Notes: generated by a model not told the origin, from the letters alone. Positions 1-12,372 are shown, counted from the first letter of the stretch. The stretch: DNA of 64,000 nucleotides from Agapanthus africanus (GCA_030015575.1 JASDDO010000026.1:447679096-447743095), one strand, 5' to 3'. Made by a program: numbers and translations.

Positions 1-1336
1 GGGAAAGACCAAAGGTGGGGAGCTCAAGTAACCAGGTTCTGGAGTCCAGTAGCAGGCTATCTCGAGGAGTCGAGACCGGTCGCCTAAATCTAGAATTGGC
101 AGGGTTACTTGCCGCTCTCTTAGGGGTCTAGGAGTATGGGTTCTCTATTCATCACGACAGTGGAATCCGTATTTTTTATTATTGGCTTAATCTGAAATAC
201 GGACCTCCTACTATATCCTATATTTTCATATATCTGCTTCTGCTGCTTTTACTCTGTGATGTGATCATATTAACTGCGTGAGACGAATGTTATTTTAATA
301 TATAATATACAATATACGTTGCTTATGTTTTGCATCTGTGCTAGTCCTGCTCCCGCTTTGCCGTTAGTTATGTAACCTAACAGTGCATGACGGGACCCCG
401 TGGCGAATGCAGATGGCATAAGCACACTTTCTGTGATGCTTAAGAACTTAAATTATAGGACTACATTAACGAGATTAATGTAAAGAAAAGAAGCCTAAAG
501 ATGTTAATTAAATTTGAAACCCACTCGGCCTTTTTATGAAAAATCAAGTTTTAAAATGCGGAGCTTAAGCCACTCCTTTTAAATTATTTGTTTCAACAAC
601 GATATCAAGTTCAAAACGTTTAAGATTTTCATTAAAACCAAATGTAACCACTGTTATTTCAGGAAGTAGAGTACTTAGTATAAATGCTACGTTTGTTGAC
701 CATAGTTAAAGCGTAGTGTACGGTAGCTAAGTGATGTCTTTCTATACAGCATATGATGCGATTAATTAGGGCATTTATATGACTTTGTTGACCATAGTTA
801 AGGGTCATATGAGTGGGTCTAATTAATGAAGAAATGACGGGTAGAACTTCACTAGTGCTTATGATTTGTTGACCATAGTTAAGATGATAAACCGCTAGGG
901 GTAAAAACTGTATTAGGAATTTCAAGAGTTGAAATTTGCAATGAGATTGCATACCTTCTATATTGATAGTTGGATCCTGATCCCACTATGACTAAAAGTT
1001 ACTCCCCGGAGAGTTTTTGCACTTTACAATTAGCTAATCCAGTAGGTTTCTAGAAAGGTGTCTGCAGGGTTATACCTCTAGGGAAACGTGGTTTATTTTA
1101 ATTAGGTCCGTAAGAAAGCACGGGGAACCTCCCTAGGAGTACAGACACTGGCCTGGCTGACCGGTTAGCAAACTTGTAGAATATAATTAATCCTGGCTAA
1201 TTTTCTTTTTGAGGTCTGAAAGAAAATTTGATAAAAGCAGTGGGAGACATCGATTAGATAAGATAAATATCCAATCGAATCTTCGCAATAGCTTTCGCTG
1301 AGTGTATTCTTTTATCTCTCTTAATGACAGATACCA
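1..1336 (+). other. copia-1 untranslated leader (partial)
   Basis: Non-coding stretch upstream of gag, alignable by eye to the leaders of copia-3, copia-4 and both LARDs. Landmarks in order: a hairpin with arms CGTTAG and CTAAC (362-381); paired ATTAAT-type runs near 465-480; three copies of a hairpin motif with core TTGTTGACCATAGTTAA (about 693, 785 and 867); a module shared with gypsy-2 (about 1047-1165); and a pyrimidine tract ending in CAG at 1330 just before the gag ATG. No convincing open reading frame is present. Confidence 0.75.
687..892 (+). repeat. copia-1 three-hairpin leader array
   Basis: Three copies of the core TTGTTGACCATAGTTAA start near 693, 785 and 867. Copy 1 is flanked by CTACG (687-691) and CGTAG (712-716). 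Copy 2 is flanked by ATATGAC (777-783) and GTCATAT (804-810), with outer arms ATTAATTAG and CTAATTAAT. The arms of copy 3 are eroded. The loop is the same in all three copies while the arms differ. TTGACC in the loop matches the WRKY W-box core, but these copies lie in the transcribed leader, so an RNA role is equally possible. Confidence 0.75.
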
Positions 1337-3641
1337 ATGAGTGGACTTAAGGTTCTATTAGAGAAAAATAAACTGACGGGACCCAATTATAAAGACAGGC
1401 TGGGGAACGTAAACACTACCCTTACATACGATAAGGTTGCATATGTCCTCACTACTCCAGCCCCTCCGATCCCAGTCCCTGATTCCTTTATTGCGGATTA
1501 GGAGATCCGCAAGACATGGGATATTGATTGTGCCACAGCCAAATGCCTCACGTTAGCTTCGATGGACAATTTACATCAAAAGCAACATGAGAAGATGGAT
1601 GTTCAAGGCATCATTTTCCTTACAAAGGAATTGTATGGGGAGCAATCTCGTACTCTTCGTTACGAGGCATCTAGAAAGTTATTTCAGATGAGGATGGCTG
1701 CTGGTACATCTGTAGGAGATTATGTCTCGAAGATGATAGGACTTATTGAAGAACTTGAGGATCTGGGATGGACCATGGAGAACGAAAAATATGTTGATAT
1801 AGTTCTACAGTCTTCCCATGTGCCTTTGCTTAGTTTAAAGTGAACATCAATATGCACAACATGGAGAAGCCACTTCCTGAACTTCTCAATATGTTGAGAA
1901 GTGCAGAAAGCGCGCTCGAAGTGAAAAATCCCTCTCTGATTGTTAGGCCATCTTCCCCTTCCATCCCAAAAGCTATGGCTAAGGGAAAAAAGAAGAAGAA
2001 ACCCACTAAACCGAGAGGTGGAGTTAAAAAGGAAGAAGGGAAAGACAAATCCGGGGCTGAGGGATCGGGAAAGGGAGAATGTTTCTATTGCCACAAGTCG
2101 GGACACCGAAAGCGTAATTGTAATGAGTACCTCGTTGATCTCATGAAGAAGAAGCTTGGTGATGCTTCTGCTTCAGGTGTGTTCTTCACCGAAAACTGTT
2201 TTTCTATAAACTCTGCATCCTGGGTATTAGATACCGGTTCAGGTTCTCACATCTGCAATTTTGTGCTGGGATTGAGAAATAGCAAAGTTTTGAAGACAGG
2301 TGATGACACTCTCCGGATTGTAAATGGTTCCAATATACATGTTGTATCAGTAGGAGAGTATCACCTAGTGTTGCCCTCGGGATCTATATTTGTTTTGAGT
2401 CCGTGTTATTTTGTGCCAAGCATGCTATGTAATATAATATCCATATCTTTGTTAGATAATGAAGGATATTATTTTGTGTTGCAAAATAATTTTATGAACA
2501 TTAACCTTAATCAACAGTTGATTGGGTATGGTACACTAAATAACGTAATTTACGTCCTAAATCAACACACAGTTTTTAATATACAACACACAAACAAAAT
2601 AAAAATTTTAGATATAAATGAAGCTTTTGTATAGCATTGTAGACTTGGTCATATTAACGAAACAAGACTAACCAAGATACATAAACATGGATATTTAAAT
2701 CATTTTGAATATAAATCATATGCAACTTGTCAGTCTTGCATCAAGGGTAAAATGACCAAAACTCCGTTTATTGGACACGAAGATAGAGCTACTGAACTCT
2801 TAGGCCTCATACATAGTGATGTATGCGGACCAATGTCCACACATGCTAGAGGCGGTTATTGTTACTTCATAACTTTTATTGATGATTATTCGAGGTTCGG
2901 ACACGTGTTCTTGTTGAAATATAAGTCTGAAGCTTTCGAAAAATTCAAGGAATATAAACGTGAAGTAGAAAAACAAACTGGTTTGAGCATCAAGAAACTT
3001 CGATCAGATCGAAGAGGAGAGTATTTAAATGCAGAGTTTTTAGACTTCCTAAAAAAGAGTAGGATTCGCTCTCAGCTCACTCCCCTTACACACCACAGCA
3101 CAATGGTGTGTCAGAACGGAGGAATCATACCTTATTAGATATGGTACGTTCAATGATGAGCGATGCTGAGTTACCACATTCTTTTTGAAGACATGCATTG
3201 GAGACTGCAGTATATCTATTGAACACGGCTCCTACGAAAACCGTGCCTACCACTACATATGAGCTATGGTATGGGAAGAGACCATCTCTTAAACGAGTTA
3301 GGATATGAGGTTGTCCTGCTTTTGTTAAAAAGTAGAATCCAGACAAACTCGAGAAACGATTGGTTCTGTGTACATTTGTGGGATATCCAAAACATTCATA
3401 TGGATATCTTTCCCACCACAAAGAGGAACAAAAAAAGTTTCTTTCTCAGTATGCGACATTTTTAGAAAATTAATTTTTAACAAATAATATTGATGGAAAT
3501 GCGGTAGAAATAGAAGAAGTTCTAGAGTCACAAATAACTACTGACAATTTGGTTGGACCTGAAGTTGCAATAGAACCCCATGAGCCTGAGTCACTCCGTA
3601 GATCTAGTAGGACTTCTTACCCACCGGAGAGATACTATGAA
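1337..3641 (+). pseudogene. copia-1 gag-protease-integrase remnant
   Basis: Reading starts at ATG 1337 (MSGLKVLLEKNKL), equivalent to the gag start of copia-3 and copia-4. There is an in-frame TAG at 1499 and a frameshift near 1820-1840; gag then resumes with a CCHC knuckle CFYCHKSGHRKRNC, and protease follows with VLDTGSGSHIC. A TAG at 2633 replaces the Trp of the motif before HCRLGH. The integrase zinc region and the first two core aspartates (HSDVCGPM, LRSDR) are readable at 2752-3060, after which frameshifts around 3060-3130 destroy the part with the catalytic Glu. Downstream pieces to 3641 are recognisable only in fragments. Not functional. Confidence 0.88.
3637..3641. repeat. Target-site duplication left of copia-2 (ATGAA)
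   Basis: Five bases just before the TGTAGG start of the copia-2 LTR. The matching copy should lie beyond the right edge, so it cannot be confirmed here. The break falls inside the PPERYY region of the copia-1 polyprotein. Confidence 0.5.
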
Positions 3642-4250
3642 TGTAGGGATTCTCTAGCACCATCCTAGGGTTTGGGTTGTATCACACATTCTATAATAAA
3701 AGTTTTGGTGGTGCTAAACAATACCAACCATGAATCGAACTATAAAATTAGGGTAACAACATATAGTATCATATATAAAGTAGTGTCTTACACTAAGAGG
3801 TAAGTAATACAACCTTTGTAGACCTCCTCTTGTGACTCCTTTGATCGAGTAGGGTTTGAACCGGTTCGGTAGTATCCTTCCAAGTCCACGATGATCCACC
3901 ATGAAGTTCCTTTGTTCAAGCTCCTTTCTTCACTTGATCTATGAAGGAGTCGAGCAAACAACCTACACTAATGGGCTAGACTAGTATATATTGGTGATGT
4001 GGGTTTAGGTCTCACTTAAAAACCTTTCCTTTTATTTTCTTCTGTCACTTTTGAAACCCTAGAGAGCTTGAAGGAGGAAGAAGAAGATGAGTGGATAAAA
4101 AATGATGCAAGTAAAGATTATCTCTACATAATCCCAAGTGAATGAGATTTTTGCTATGCTTAACTATAGTTACAAAATATCTAGATATTTTGAGACTTGA
4201 GGTTAAGCAAAACCATAGGCTACAAAACAATGGGCAATGAAACCATGATG

Positions 4251-4288
4251 TTGACCTTGGTCAACAGAAGAGAGTGATGAATAGTCAA
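4251..4288 (-). promoter_or_regulatory. W-box cluster in copia-2 LTR
   Basis: TTGACC at 4251-4256, its inverted copy GGTCAA at 4259-4264, and AGTCAA (TTGACT on the element strand) at 4283-4288. TTGAC(C/T) is the known WRKY-factor site. This is the diverged counterpart of the stronger cluster in the copia-3 LTR. A promoter role is inferred from position and motif only. Confidence 0.4.
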
Positions 4289-4744
4289 CTATGATTTTAT
4301 TCCTATTTTGCTTTTCTCAAATAATCAAAATATACATATATATGTTACAATGTGATTCTTGCATTGCCACTACCAATGTATCATCAACCATGACACATGT
4401 ATGCTTGTATGTGTGCATCCATATCAACATATCCATACACTCATGCATGCATCATAAAGATATAGGTTTTAATAAATGAGCTAATAGACTTAATATTGAA
4501 TCAACACTTGATTTAATAACCCGGTCACATCACATACGACCTGTCCAATACTAAACGCCCGATTAAAATACGGTATCCAATACACGCATTTAATCGAGCT
4601 CCCGCACATATCTCATATGCACCCCCACATCTTTTCTCCTGAGCTCGGAGACCCCTTTGTGGGATTCTAAGACCCGTCAATACGCTAGCAATAGGCAGTG
4701 ATCACATCACATACCCACAAACCGTCAATGGTACAAGTTGTATG

Positions 4745-4749
4745 TAACG
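4745..4749. repeat. Target-site duplication of LARD-1, left copy (TAACG)
   Basis: TAACG precedes the LARD-1 LTR. The same five bases stand at 14653-14657 after its other LTR. Joining 4749 to 14658 restores continuous copia-2 LTR sequence comparable to 40655-40670 of copia-4. Confidence 0.9.
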
Positions 4750-6841
4750 TGTAAGTGCACGGCAGCGCCCCGGCCGTCTGAACGAGGCCAAAATGCAGAA
4801 ACAAAACTTTTCTTTAAACAAGTAACCGGCGCTACCGCGGACGGTTAAACACGGATCGGGCCATTAACCTATCACTAGCAAACAAGAGAATGGGTAGAAT
4901 GCTATACCGAGCGATCCGTGTCCTTCGGTCTTCGGCCTCCATCCCGATCTCCTCGCGGAATCTCCGGTCTTCATCTCCTCGTTGAAAAGGGCACCACATC
5001 GCCAGGTTCTTTTACGGGCTCCCACCTCTGGACTGAGGCAACTCAAGCACGAAGTTCGCGAGCCGACGTGTCCAAGATTGCTGCAGGCTAAGTGTAGAAT
5101 GGTTTGTCTCTAGGGGTTGTTGAAGTTTCCATTTGGAAGTGGGAAAGGAGATGTGAACTTTTTGATGAACTTAGGAATTTTGTAGCAAGGAAATGAGACT
5201 CATTTCACCCCCAAAAAAATGGACAGCCCCTCCCTTCTTGTGGCCGACCATCTATTGTTAGTGAGAGAGGGAGTGAGTCAAAAATAATGCAAGAGAGAGA
5301 AAAGGTGATGATGATGAAATAATCATCACAACCATGTCAAAACCTAATCCCATCATATCAAGTAAGCAGTGATGAACAAAAGGAAGTCAATGGAAGCTAG
5401 AATCATGATGAACCAACCATGTGCCACAAAATGTCTTCTCCACAATAAATTGCACAATTGCAAATAACCCCCTCCACACCAATTTTCAGCCCAGAAAAGA
5501 AACAAAGGAAAATGGCCGAAACGGAATGCAAACTGGCAACTTCAAAAAAGCGATCCCGTAATAAATTACAGGAATACCCCGCGACTGTATATACATACCA
5601 TCATTTGTATTCCGACCGAATACAAATGCAATGAGACAAAATCGACACTGTACAATACTAGGGTCCGGCTTAAACCAAAGCCCGCTAGTATTATCCGTCC
5701 GATCATGATCCGTGCAATACCGCACGTACAGGATCGAACCCTGACATATATCCATACGGCCTCCACAGCGTTTCGCCCGAAACTTGAGAAACTGTATTTG
5801 GGGGACTCTAAAGACTCGTCAATACTTTGGCTGTGGATTTAACCACTAGCACGTCAGAGGTATTTGCCATACGTAACGGGCTACCAGGTATTGACCAAAA
5901 GGGACGTCGATGAACGAACTCATCCTGATACCCTACCGAGCCTGTCAGTGACAATATCCGTACAGTCCGGTCCGTTCGTCTATGAGCATCGCATGGCATG
6001 CCTAGGGGGTTGGTAAAAGTCAGACCCCCAAAAGTGGTACTAGTCATGTCTGAGTGTAGCCCAGAACACCCTGAGATACTACTAGAATACCTACCAGTAA
6101 ATCTCAAGCCTTGGCCAAGGACTTCGTGTAATGGCTCTCCTAGACACAGCGTGACCTCACCCCCAATACCGGGAGAGACGAACCCTTGCCGATCCGCTCA
6201 CAGCCTCCATGTGGCTCGGGACTTAACCCAACTAAAACCTGTTTGCACGACTCCTTTGAGCCGTGGTAGGGTAGTGATCAAAGTACAGTGGGAACTCACA
6301 CGAGACAAATGACGATCTCAGGTCGATGAACTAGCCTGTATACATGTCACCAGGGAACTGCTATCTGACGTCTGGTATAATCCCAACTAGCATGTTCCCG
6401 GCGAGTCCTGTCCAGTGTACTCATTACCCAATGAGCACCTGTATACATCTTAGGTGAACCAACTGACACTAGTGGCTTGTAAGACCAGCTACCACCCCTT
6501 GTCGGGGTCTCGACTGTATATACTAGTCTACTCTGGAGTATCGATGCCCTATCTCGAAACTCCCACGACTAGGGACCTTTTAAGGATGTGCTTATAGACC
6601 CCAGCTCCCATGTATATGATCGCCATTATACTGCTGGCCGTCAAGCAAGAATCCTAGGAGCTCTATCAAAGTGTAATAGTGATCAGTAATGTCACCTAAA
6701 GTAGTAAACGATGATAAAGATAAACCAGATAGCATACTATCATCTTGAGTAAGACTGTCCTACCGGCATAGGTCCTCCCTCAATCATTGCAATCATGTCC
6801 CTATCATCCAATAATTGACTCTGAGGGCACTATATCCAACA
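4750..6841 (-). repeat. LARD-1 3' LTR
   Basis: 2092 bp from TGTAAGTGCACGGC to CACTATATCCAACA, with canonical TG and CA ends. It carries blocks shared with the LTRs of copia-3 and copia-4, such as GAGCCGTGGTAGGGTAG near 6259. Short reading frames on both strands occur at the same places in every copy and are not protein-like. Confidence 0.93.
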
Positions 6842-6855
6842 ATCTCCCACTTGCA
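6842..6855 (-). other. LARD-1 polypurine tract
   Basis: Reads ATCTCCCACTTGCACT on the plus strand, i.e. a purine-rich AAGTGGGAGAT abutting the LTR on the element strand. It matches the tracts of copia-3, copia-4 and LARD-2, consistent with use of the same replication machinery. Confidence 0.85.
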
Positions 6856-9800
6856 CTCAAGGCTAATTATTGCGATACCGCATACTTACAGCCCGTATGA
6901 TACCGAACACCTAACTCCTCTACTAGTCAGTCTCACAATGCTCGTTTGCGAAACTATTGCGTTCGAGAAATAGCCTCAGCTCGTTGATCCTCTCTGATGT
7001 TAATTCTATGTCTCTCTATATCTCAAGTTCGCGGAGAAAGCCATCTTCCGAAATGAGCAATACCTGTGTTAGAATATGTCTGGATATCTGATGGGACCTA
7101 GTTCATAAATGAACTCCAAATCCAAACTTCTTAGACTGTATCGTCAACTGAACTTAATCAGTATCCTGCGCCATGCCTCCTTCAGTATCCGCCTGGACCA
7201 CCTGTCCAAAATAATGCCCCTCGTCGGAGGGAAAACTATAACTCTGACAGTCACTCTGTCATCCAGGTCAACTTGGAAGCCTGGAATGACAACTGTCTCC
7301 CAAATAAGGCTGTCGTTATCATATCCGTAGAACATCCACTTATGTTCTAAAACTGCTTCCGATCGTTTCTCCAGGATTGGATCAATATCAACTTATTGCA
7401 TCTACAGCAAAAACAATATCTGGTGTGGTACTTGACATCTCATGATTGACTCAATTGCCTAAGCAAGCGATCTGCCAATCATGCACATCCCTCTCCCCTT
7501 TAGTCTGTAAAACACCTTTAGAGAGGGTGACTCCATTACCTGCAGCTATACTTCCGTGCCTGGAGTCGTTCATTCTAAAACACCTTTAGAATGCTGTCTA
7601 AGTACCCTGATTGGGACACTTTCTAAATCTAGATCTAAAACTATAGATCCAGTAACCAGAATGTCTGATATAATATCCAAGTCCCATGTGGAGAAACCAC
7701 TGTGTGACAACCAAAGTATAACCGATCGTAGTATACGAACTTTACTTCCAACTCTGTGTATGACATCCAGATACCAGGACATCACACCCTACTATCTTCT
7801 TAACATATCCATCCCCTATTCTGATGAAGTCAAACCAATGACCGTCACATCAGAAATAGATGATCTATCTCCGCTATATTTGCTTTAGTCTATAAATAGA
7901 CATAAGCTACCTGTCCACTATACTTCCGCTGCTCCCACTGACTACGACAACCCTCTGGCAGAGTCATGTACACGTACACTTCTAAAGCCAGTTTAGAACG
8001 ACGCTATACTCATCCTTCTGCCGGGTCTCACAGTCCGGAACAACAGCAATGGCAAGTCTGGGTAAACAAGAACCTCCATGTCACCGTCTTTGAGGCTACC
8101 GGAGTACCTCTCGGGTGCCTGAGGTTACCCACCATATCTGCGGAGTGGCCAATGGAGTGTCAAACCAGATTGAATCTTTAGGTTCTTATCAAATTTTCAG
8201 TAATCGTTTGCGGTTCTGAAATCGCTTCCATTTCTACCATACTCCCACTACTGTTTTCTGAAAAAATCCATTTTTTTAAAACCGCGGCGAGTCTAGAACA
8301 ATATCACTATTGATCTTCCAGATGGTAAAAAATCAACCCTCGTCATAGCCCGCATCAACCCACAAACAACCATTACAGAAATGTGCCTTGAGTTATCCGG
8401 AGTCTGGTTTTAAGCATATGCTGGGCAACTCCCCGTACCTTAACAATGTCAAGATATGAACTGTTCTGTATCCAATACAGAAACAGAGGCACTAATTTAA
8501 TTAAACCAGATTCAAATCATGCAGCTGTCTCCAGTGCTTGTCAACTAAATGGAGAGAGGCCGATCAGCATTACTCAACTTAGGAGTACTTCCAATTATGA
8601 GTAACCTGAAAGAGAAGCAAGTTCTCTTAATCATTACTATCAACTGAATACCATACACAAGTATCTACATCTTCGATCACCTTGAAGAATCCCAATAGTT
8701 GCAACATCTGGTTCTCTACTATACTCTTATACCTATAACTTCTCAAAACTCAGACCTTGTGTCTCTATGAAACACTTGTCTAAAAACTAGAGAAGTCATA
8801 AGTAAACTGAATATAGAACGAGGAAATCCCCTCTATCCTAATGGACACTGGACAATATAAAATACTCTGTACAAGTCCCTTGAGTCTAATAACTCACTCC
8901 CTGTGTGTCGTAGGTTGAAAACTGTACTTATGGTTAAGAAGAATTACACCGCTGTTTAATGCTCTTTACCTAACCATCCACTGATGTAGGTAAATGTCAT
9001 GGACATAATTTCAAAAAGGTATATCTCACTCTATAAAAATAGACGTACAGATATATCAATTTGAAATTGGTGCATAACAGCGGATATTCAAAACCAAATA
9101 TTTGTCGTCCGGCAAACTACCCAGGCGTTTTCCCGAAATATCACCAATTACAACGAATTCTGATATAATGAGGATGATCACTTAATTCCCAATAACTTAC
9201 TCCCACTCATCATCTGTAAAACCTTACAGATGTGAGAATCATACCTGGTAAATACATACCCTGGAGCAAGGACCAATTGGGAAATCAGTTTTCCTTTAAA
9301 CAGTACACAATGAAACTGAAACAATGAAATGTTTCGAAGGGGTATCCTGGTATTTTAAGTAATGCCTCTTCCATTATCAGATTCACAACTGTAACCGTAT
9401 ATTTCTTTGCCATCCCTCCAAATCCCTTTATATGTCTTTAGTCATTACCTTCTGTACAGCCCTTTATGCTAAATGGTTTTCTTCCTTCCCTACCGTTCGG
9501 CACCAGCCTATGGTTTGGAAGAAGACTATCCAATAAGCATAATGGGTGTACTCTCCTAATCCTAGGAGTACTCGTAATCTGAGAGAAGGTGAAGATAAAA
9601 TACAACTGAATAAACCTTATTCCTATTTCTCCTGAACCAGAATCCATCCCCGAACCGGAACAAGTTCCTTCGAATTCGTTTATAACCATATGATGGAATA
9701 TCCAGATAACTGTGGATCTTCGTAGTGATACGGAGTGTCCCGGTGAAATACAAAGGTGAAGTAGGAGTGGCGATGAAATACTTGGTTTGGTCGTGAATAA

Positions 9801-10276
9801 CAGTCGCTATTTACTTTGGCCTCTTACTAATCCCTTTATTTGTCTTAACTTAATACCTTCTGTACACCACACTTAGGCTAATCGGCTTTCTTCATTCCAT
9901 CTCGTTCGACACCAGCCTAAGGTTTGGAAGAAGACTATCCAATAGGCGTAACAGGTGTACTATCCCCTAATCCAAGGAGCACTTGCAACCTGAGATAATG
10001 TAAAAGGAAAAGACAACTGAATAGTCCTATTCATTTTCTCCAGAACCGGAAACCATCCTCGAATCTGGAACAAGTTCTTTCAAGTTCGTATATAACCATA
10101 CGATGTTTTTATCCAATGGAAGTGGATGTTCGTAGTAATACGGGGTGTTCTGGAGAAAAGGGTAAAAGTAGGTGTGGCAATAAGGTATGCAACTCTGACA
10201 ATCCAAAAGCCAGTGTTCTAAGAAGGTTCGGCTAATTTTGGTCACTGAGTCATAGTCAAGGGTTAGGCCATGGTCG
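6856..10276 (-). pseudogene. LARD-1 decayed copia pol remnant
   Basis: No frame stays open, yet the order of blocks follows copia-4 pol read on the minus strand. The block at 7640-7790 matches the copia-4 region around 42460-42600 (reverse transcriptase near YVDD). The block near 7925-8010 matches 42760-42840, and the pieces from 6970 match the RNase H end at 41670-41800. Both LARDs share the same extra and missing bases. The stretch 8200-10276 is weaker and I could not place it. No Gag, protease or integrase motif can be read. This is a fossil, not a gene. Confidence 0.7.
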
Positions 10277-10574
10277 CTGCCAAAGAGAGAGAGAAAAGAA
10301 ACACTCAGCGTGCACTCTAACCTAGATCAGAATGGTTATCACTTTATCTAATCAGGAAACCTCCCACTGTATCCTCAAATTCTCCTTCAAACCTGAAAGA
10401 AGAATTAGTCGGGATCACCCGAGGAGTAAACCAACTCATCAGTGGGAATCAGGATCCAACTATCATCGCATGATAACGTGACGGAATCCACTCACGTTAT
10501 CACACTCCAGAAGGTATGCGCATGCCTGGCAAGTTTCAGTTTCTTTGGAAACTCCCGATGTGATTTTTACCCCA

Positions 10575-10790
10575 TGCTCATATGACCTTGACGTAGGCCA
10601 ACATATCATAAGTCACATGTCAAGTTCTACCCGTCATTATCCAGGTTAATTTGAACCCACCCGTACATACCCTTGACGTAGGCCAAAATAGTAGTACGAC
10701 TATCCCAAACTAACGCATCTATCCATGCAACAGAAAAGTAACAAGTAGCTACCAAACACTATGCCTTGACGTAGGCCAACATATATAGTA
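10575..10790 (-). repeat. LARD-1 three-hairpin leader array
   Basis: Core CCTTGACGTAGGCCAA occurs three times without change at 10586-10601, 10671-10686 and 10764-10779 (plus-strand reading). Flanking arms include CGTAC/GTACG around the middle copy, ACTAT/ATAGT around the third, and outer arms GTTA-TTTG and CAAAC-TAAC around the middle copy. LARD-2 has a different core, again repeated three times. Confidence 0.85.
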
Positions 10791-12329
10791 TGAATACTAA
10801 GTGCTACCTTTCTGAAATGACGGAGGGATACGAATGGTTTTTTTGGCGAAAAACCTTTAACGTAATGAACTTGATATCGTTGAAGGAACCGGATAGCTTT
10901 TTATAAAAATATAGTGGCGAAAACCTTTGCTAAAGAGGTCACTCCCGTTGAAGGGATCTCGGCTCTTTCCCCGTAGAATGAGGTGCAGGATATTCCAACT
11001 GAATACCACGATGCAAAGCAAAAGTAATCGACTATAGTGAAGTCATTGCCCTGACGCAAACTTCTGTCCAAGGGGTCTCTCCCGGTGAAGGGATCTCGGC
11101 CCTTGCCTAGTCGACTGAAGTGCTGGATATTCATAACCGAATACCACTGTGCAAAACAAAAAAGAACATCCTTGCAATATCAGCTTTTTGAAAAATTGGT
11201 CCAACAACATTAGAATAGGTTTGTTTAGCTTGCATTGATCCGAATCAATGCAGTCCCATCAATTGTTCACACCAATAAAGAACGAAAATAATGATGTACG
11301 TATATGCCATCAGCATTCGCCACTAGGTCCCATCATCACCCGTTAGGTTACTTAACTAACGACAGAGCGGGGACTGGACTAGCCCGGATGCAAAACATAA
11401 ACAACATCTACTAGTATATATATCAATATATAATATTCGCTCAAGGAGTGATAAAATGCAACATCACAGAAATGTAATAAGTATCACAGAACAATACAGA
11501 TATCTGGGATCCCCCGGTTTCATAGAGCCGCTACTGAAACCCGGCGTTCCCTTGGTCGTGTGGATAGCCTGTGCAATGAAATCCTAGACCCCTACGGGCG
11601 CGGCAAGTTACCCGGCAAAACCTGAAGCGAGGCAGCCCCCTTCACCAACGTGAATGGACCACCCAGCACTTCACGGAATCCGGTAACTTGGGCACCCCTC
11701 CTTGGGTCAACCTATACCCCCTACGAGTGCGGCGAATAGCCCACCAATTCTAAAGTGAAGCCCCCTCCGTCTCAAAGCCATGAGATGCGGGCTCGTTGCC
11801 CTCTAGAACCCGGCTACTCGTGCACCCCACCGCGGGGTAATCCTAGTACAGAAAGTAAAATATACACAACGGGTACATCGACCTCAGCCCGGTCGTGCCT
11901 CAAAAGAATAATATACAAACAGGCAGTGGTGGCAGTCCACATGTCGGACGCTCGTCCCGCAATATCAAATGTACAAATATAACCAAACTGTACTACCATT
12001 GCATCCAGGCTATCCACCACGACAAATCCGCAACATCACAACACAACACAGAACATCAACGTGAATGTCACGTTCGCAAATCCGTCTAAAAGGGCTGTAG
12101 TAGTTAGACAGGATTTATCGATCAAATGACATTCACGGTCGCCGATATAATGTAAATATTGTGATCTAACATTTTTAAAATTTTCGATCGACTAAATTTC
12201 CCGAAGTGGGCCCCAAGCACTACAATAGCACTCAAAATAAATCTGGGCCCAAAAAGAATACACCAGAAACCCTATTTCCATGTCAGAAAGCCACTGTAGA
12301 AATTTGGTGCAGTTTGGCCACAGTACGGC

Positions 12330-12372
12330 GGCGGATCTGCGGCCAAAACGTGGTTTTGGCCGCTGATCCGCC
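12330..12372. repeat. LARD-1 GC-rich hairpin downstream of primer site
   Basis: Two 20-bp arms, 12330-12349 (GGCGGATC...CAAAAC) and 12353-12372, complementary except at one position and separated by a 3-base loop GTG. It lies about 212 nt from the primer site on the element strand. Copia-3 and LARD-2 have GC-rich hairpins at the same distance. Confidence 0.85.

Larger units (their letters stand above)
1..3641 (+). mobile_element. copia-1: decayed Ty1/copia retrotransposon, 5' part
   Basis: The oldest element in the nest. The window opens inside its leader, so the 5' LTR and primer site lie off the left edge. Leader (1-1336) is followed by a broken gag-pol (1337-3641) that stops in the linker between integrase and reverse transcriptase, where copia-2 has inserted. 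The rest should lie beyond the right edge of the window, after the end of copia-2. Protein and leader sequence resemble copia-4 more than copia-3, so copia-1 and copia-4 belong to one family. Confidence 0.9.
3642..4749 (-). repeat. copia-2 3' LTR, first segment
   Basis: Begins TGTAGGGATTCTCTAGCACC, a diverged match to the copia-4 LTR start TGTCAGTATTGCCTAGCACC. The match continues through the blocks that read CAACACTTGATT and GGACTCTAAGACTCGTCAATACG in copia-4. It is interrupted at 4750 by LARD-1 and resumes at 14658. Together the two pieces give about 2076 bp, against 2091 and 2089 bp for the copia-4 LTRs. The element lies on the minus strand, so this is its downstream LTR. Confidence 0.88.

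Noticed and set aside
5998-6312. Frame of about 100 residues repeated at 13832, 28630 and 56985
   Set aside because: It lies inside the LARD LTR and recurs with each LTR copy. Lengths and ends vary, it lacks protein-like features, and the LTR explains it.
8200-10270. A hidden gene in the LARD internal region
   Set aside because: Conserved between the two LARDs, but every frame on both strands is short and unshared, so conservation reflects common descent rather than coding.
10575-10790. Three short repeats with spacers, resembling a tiny CRISPR array
   Set aside because: Plant retrotransposon leader, only three units, spacers conserved between elements. Re-read as the hairpin array.
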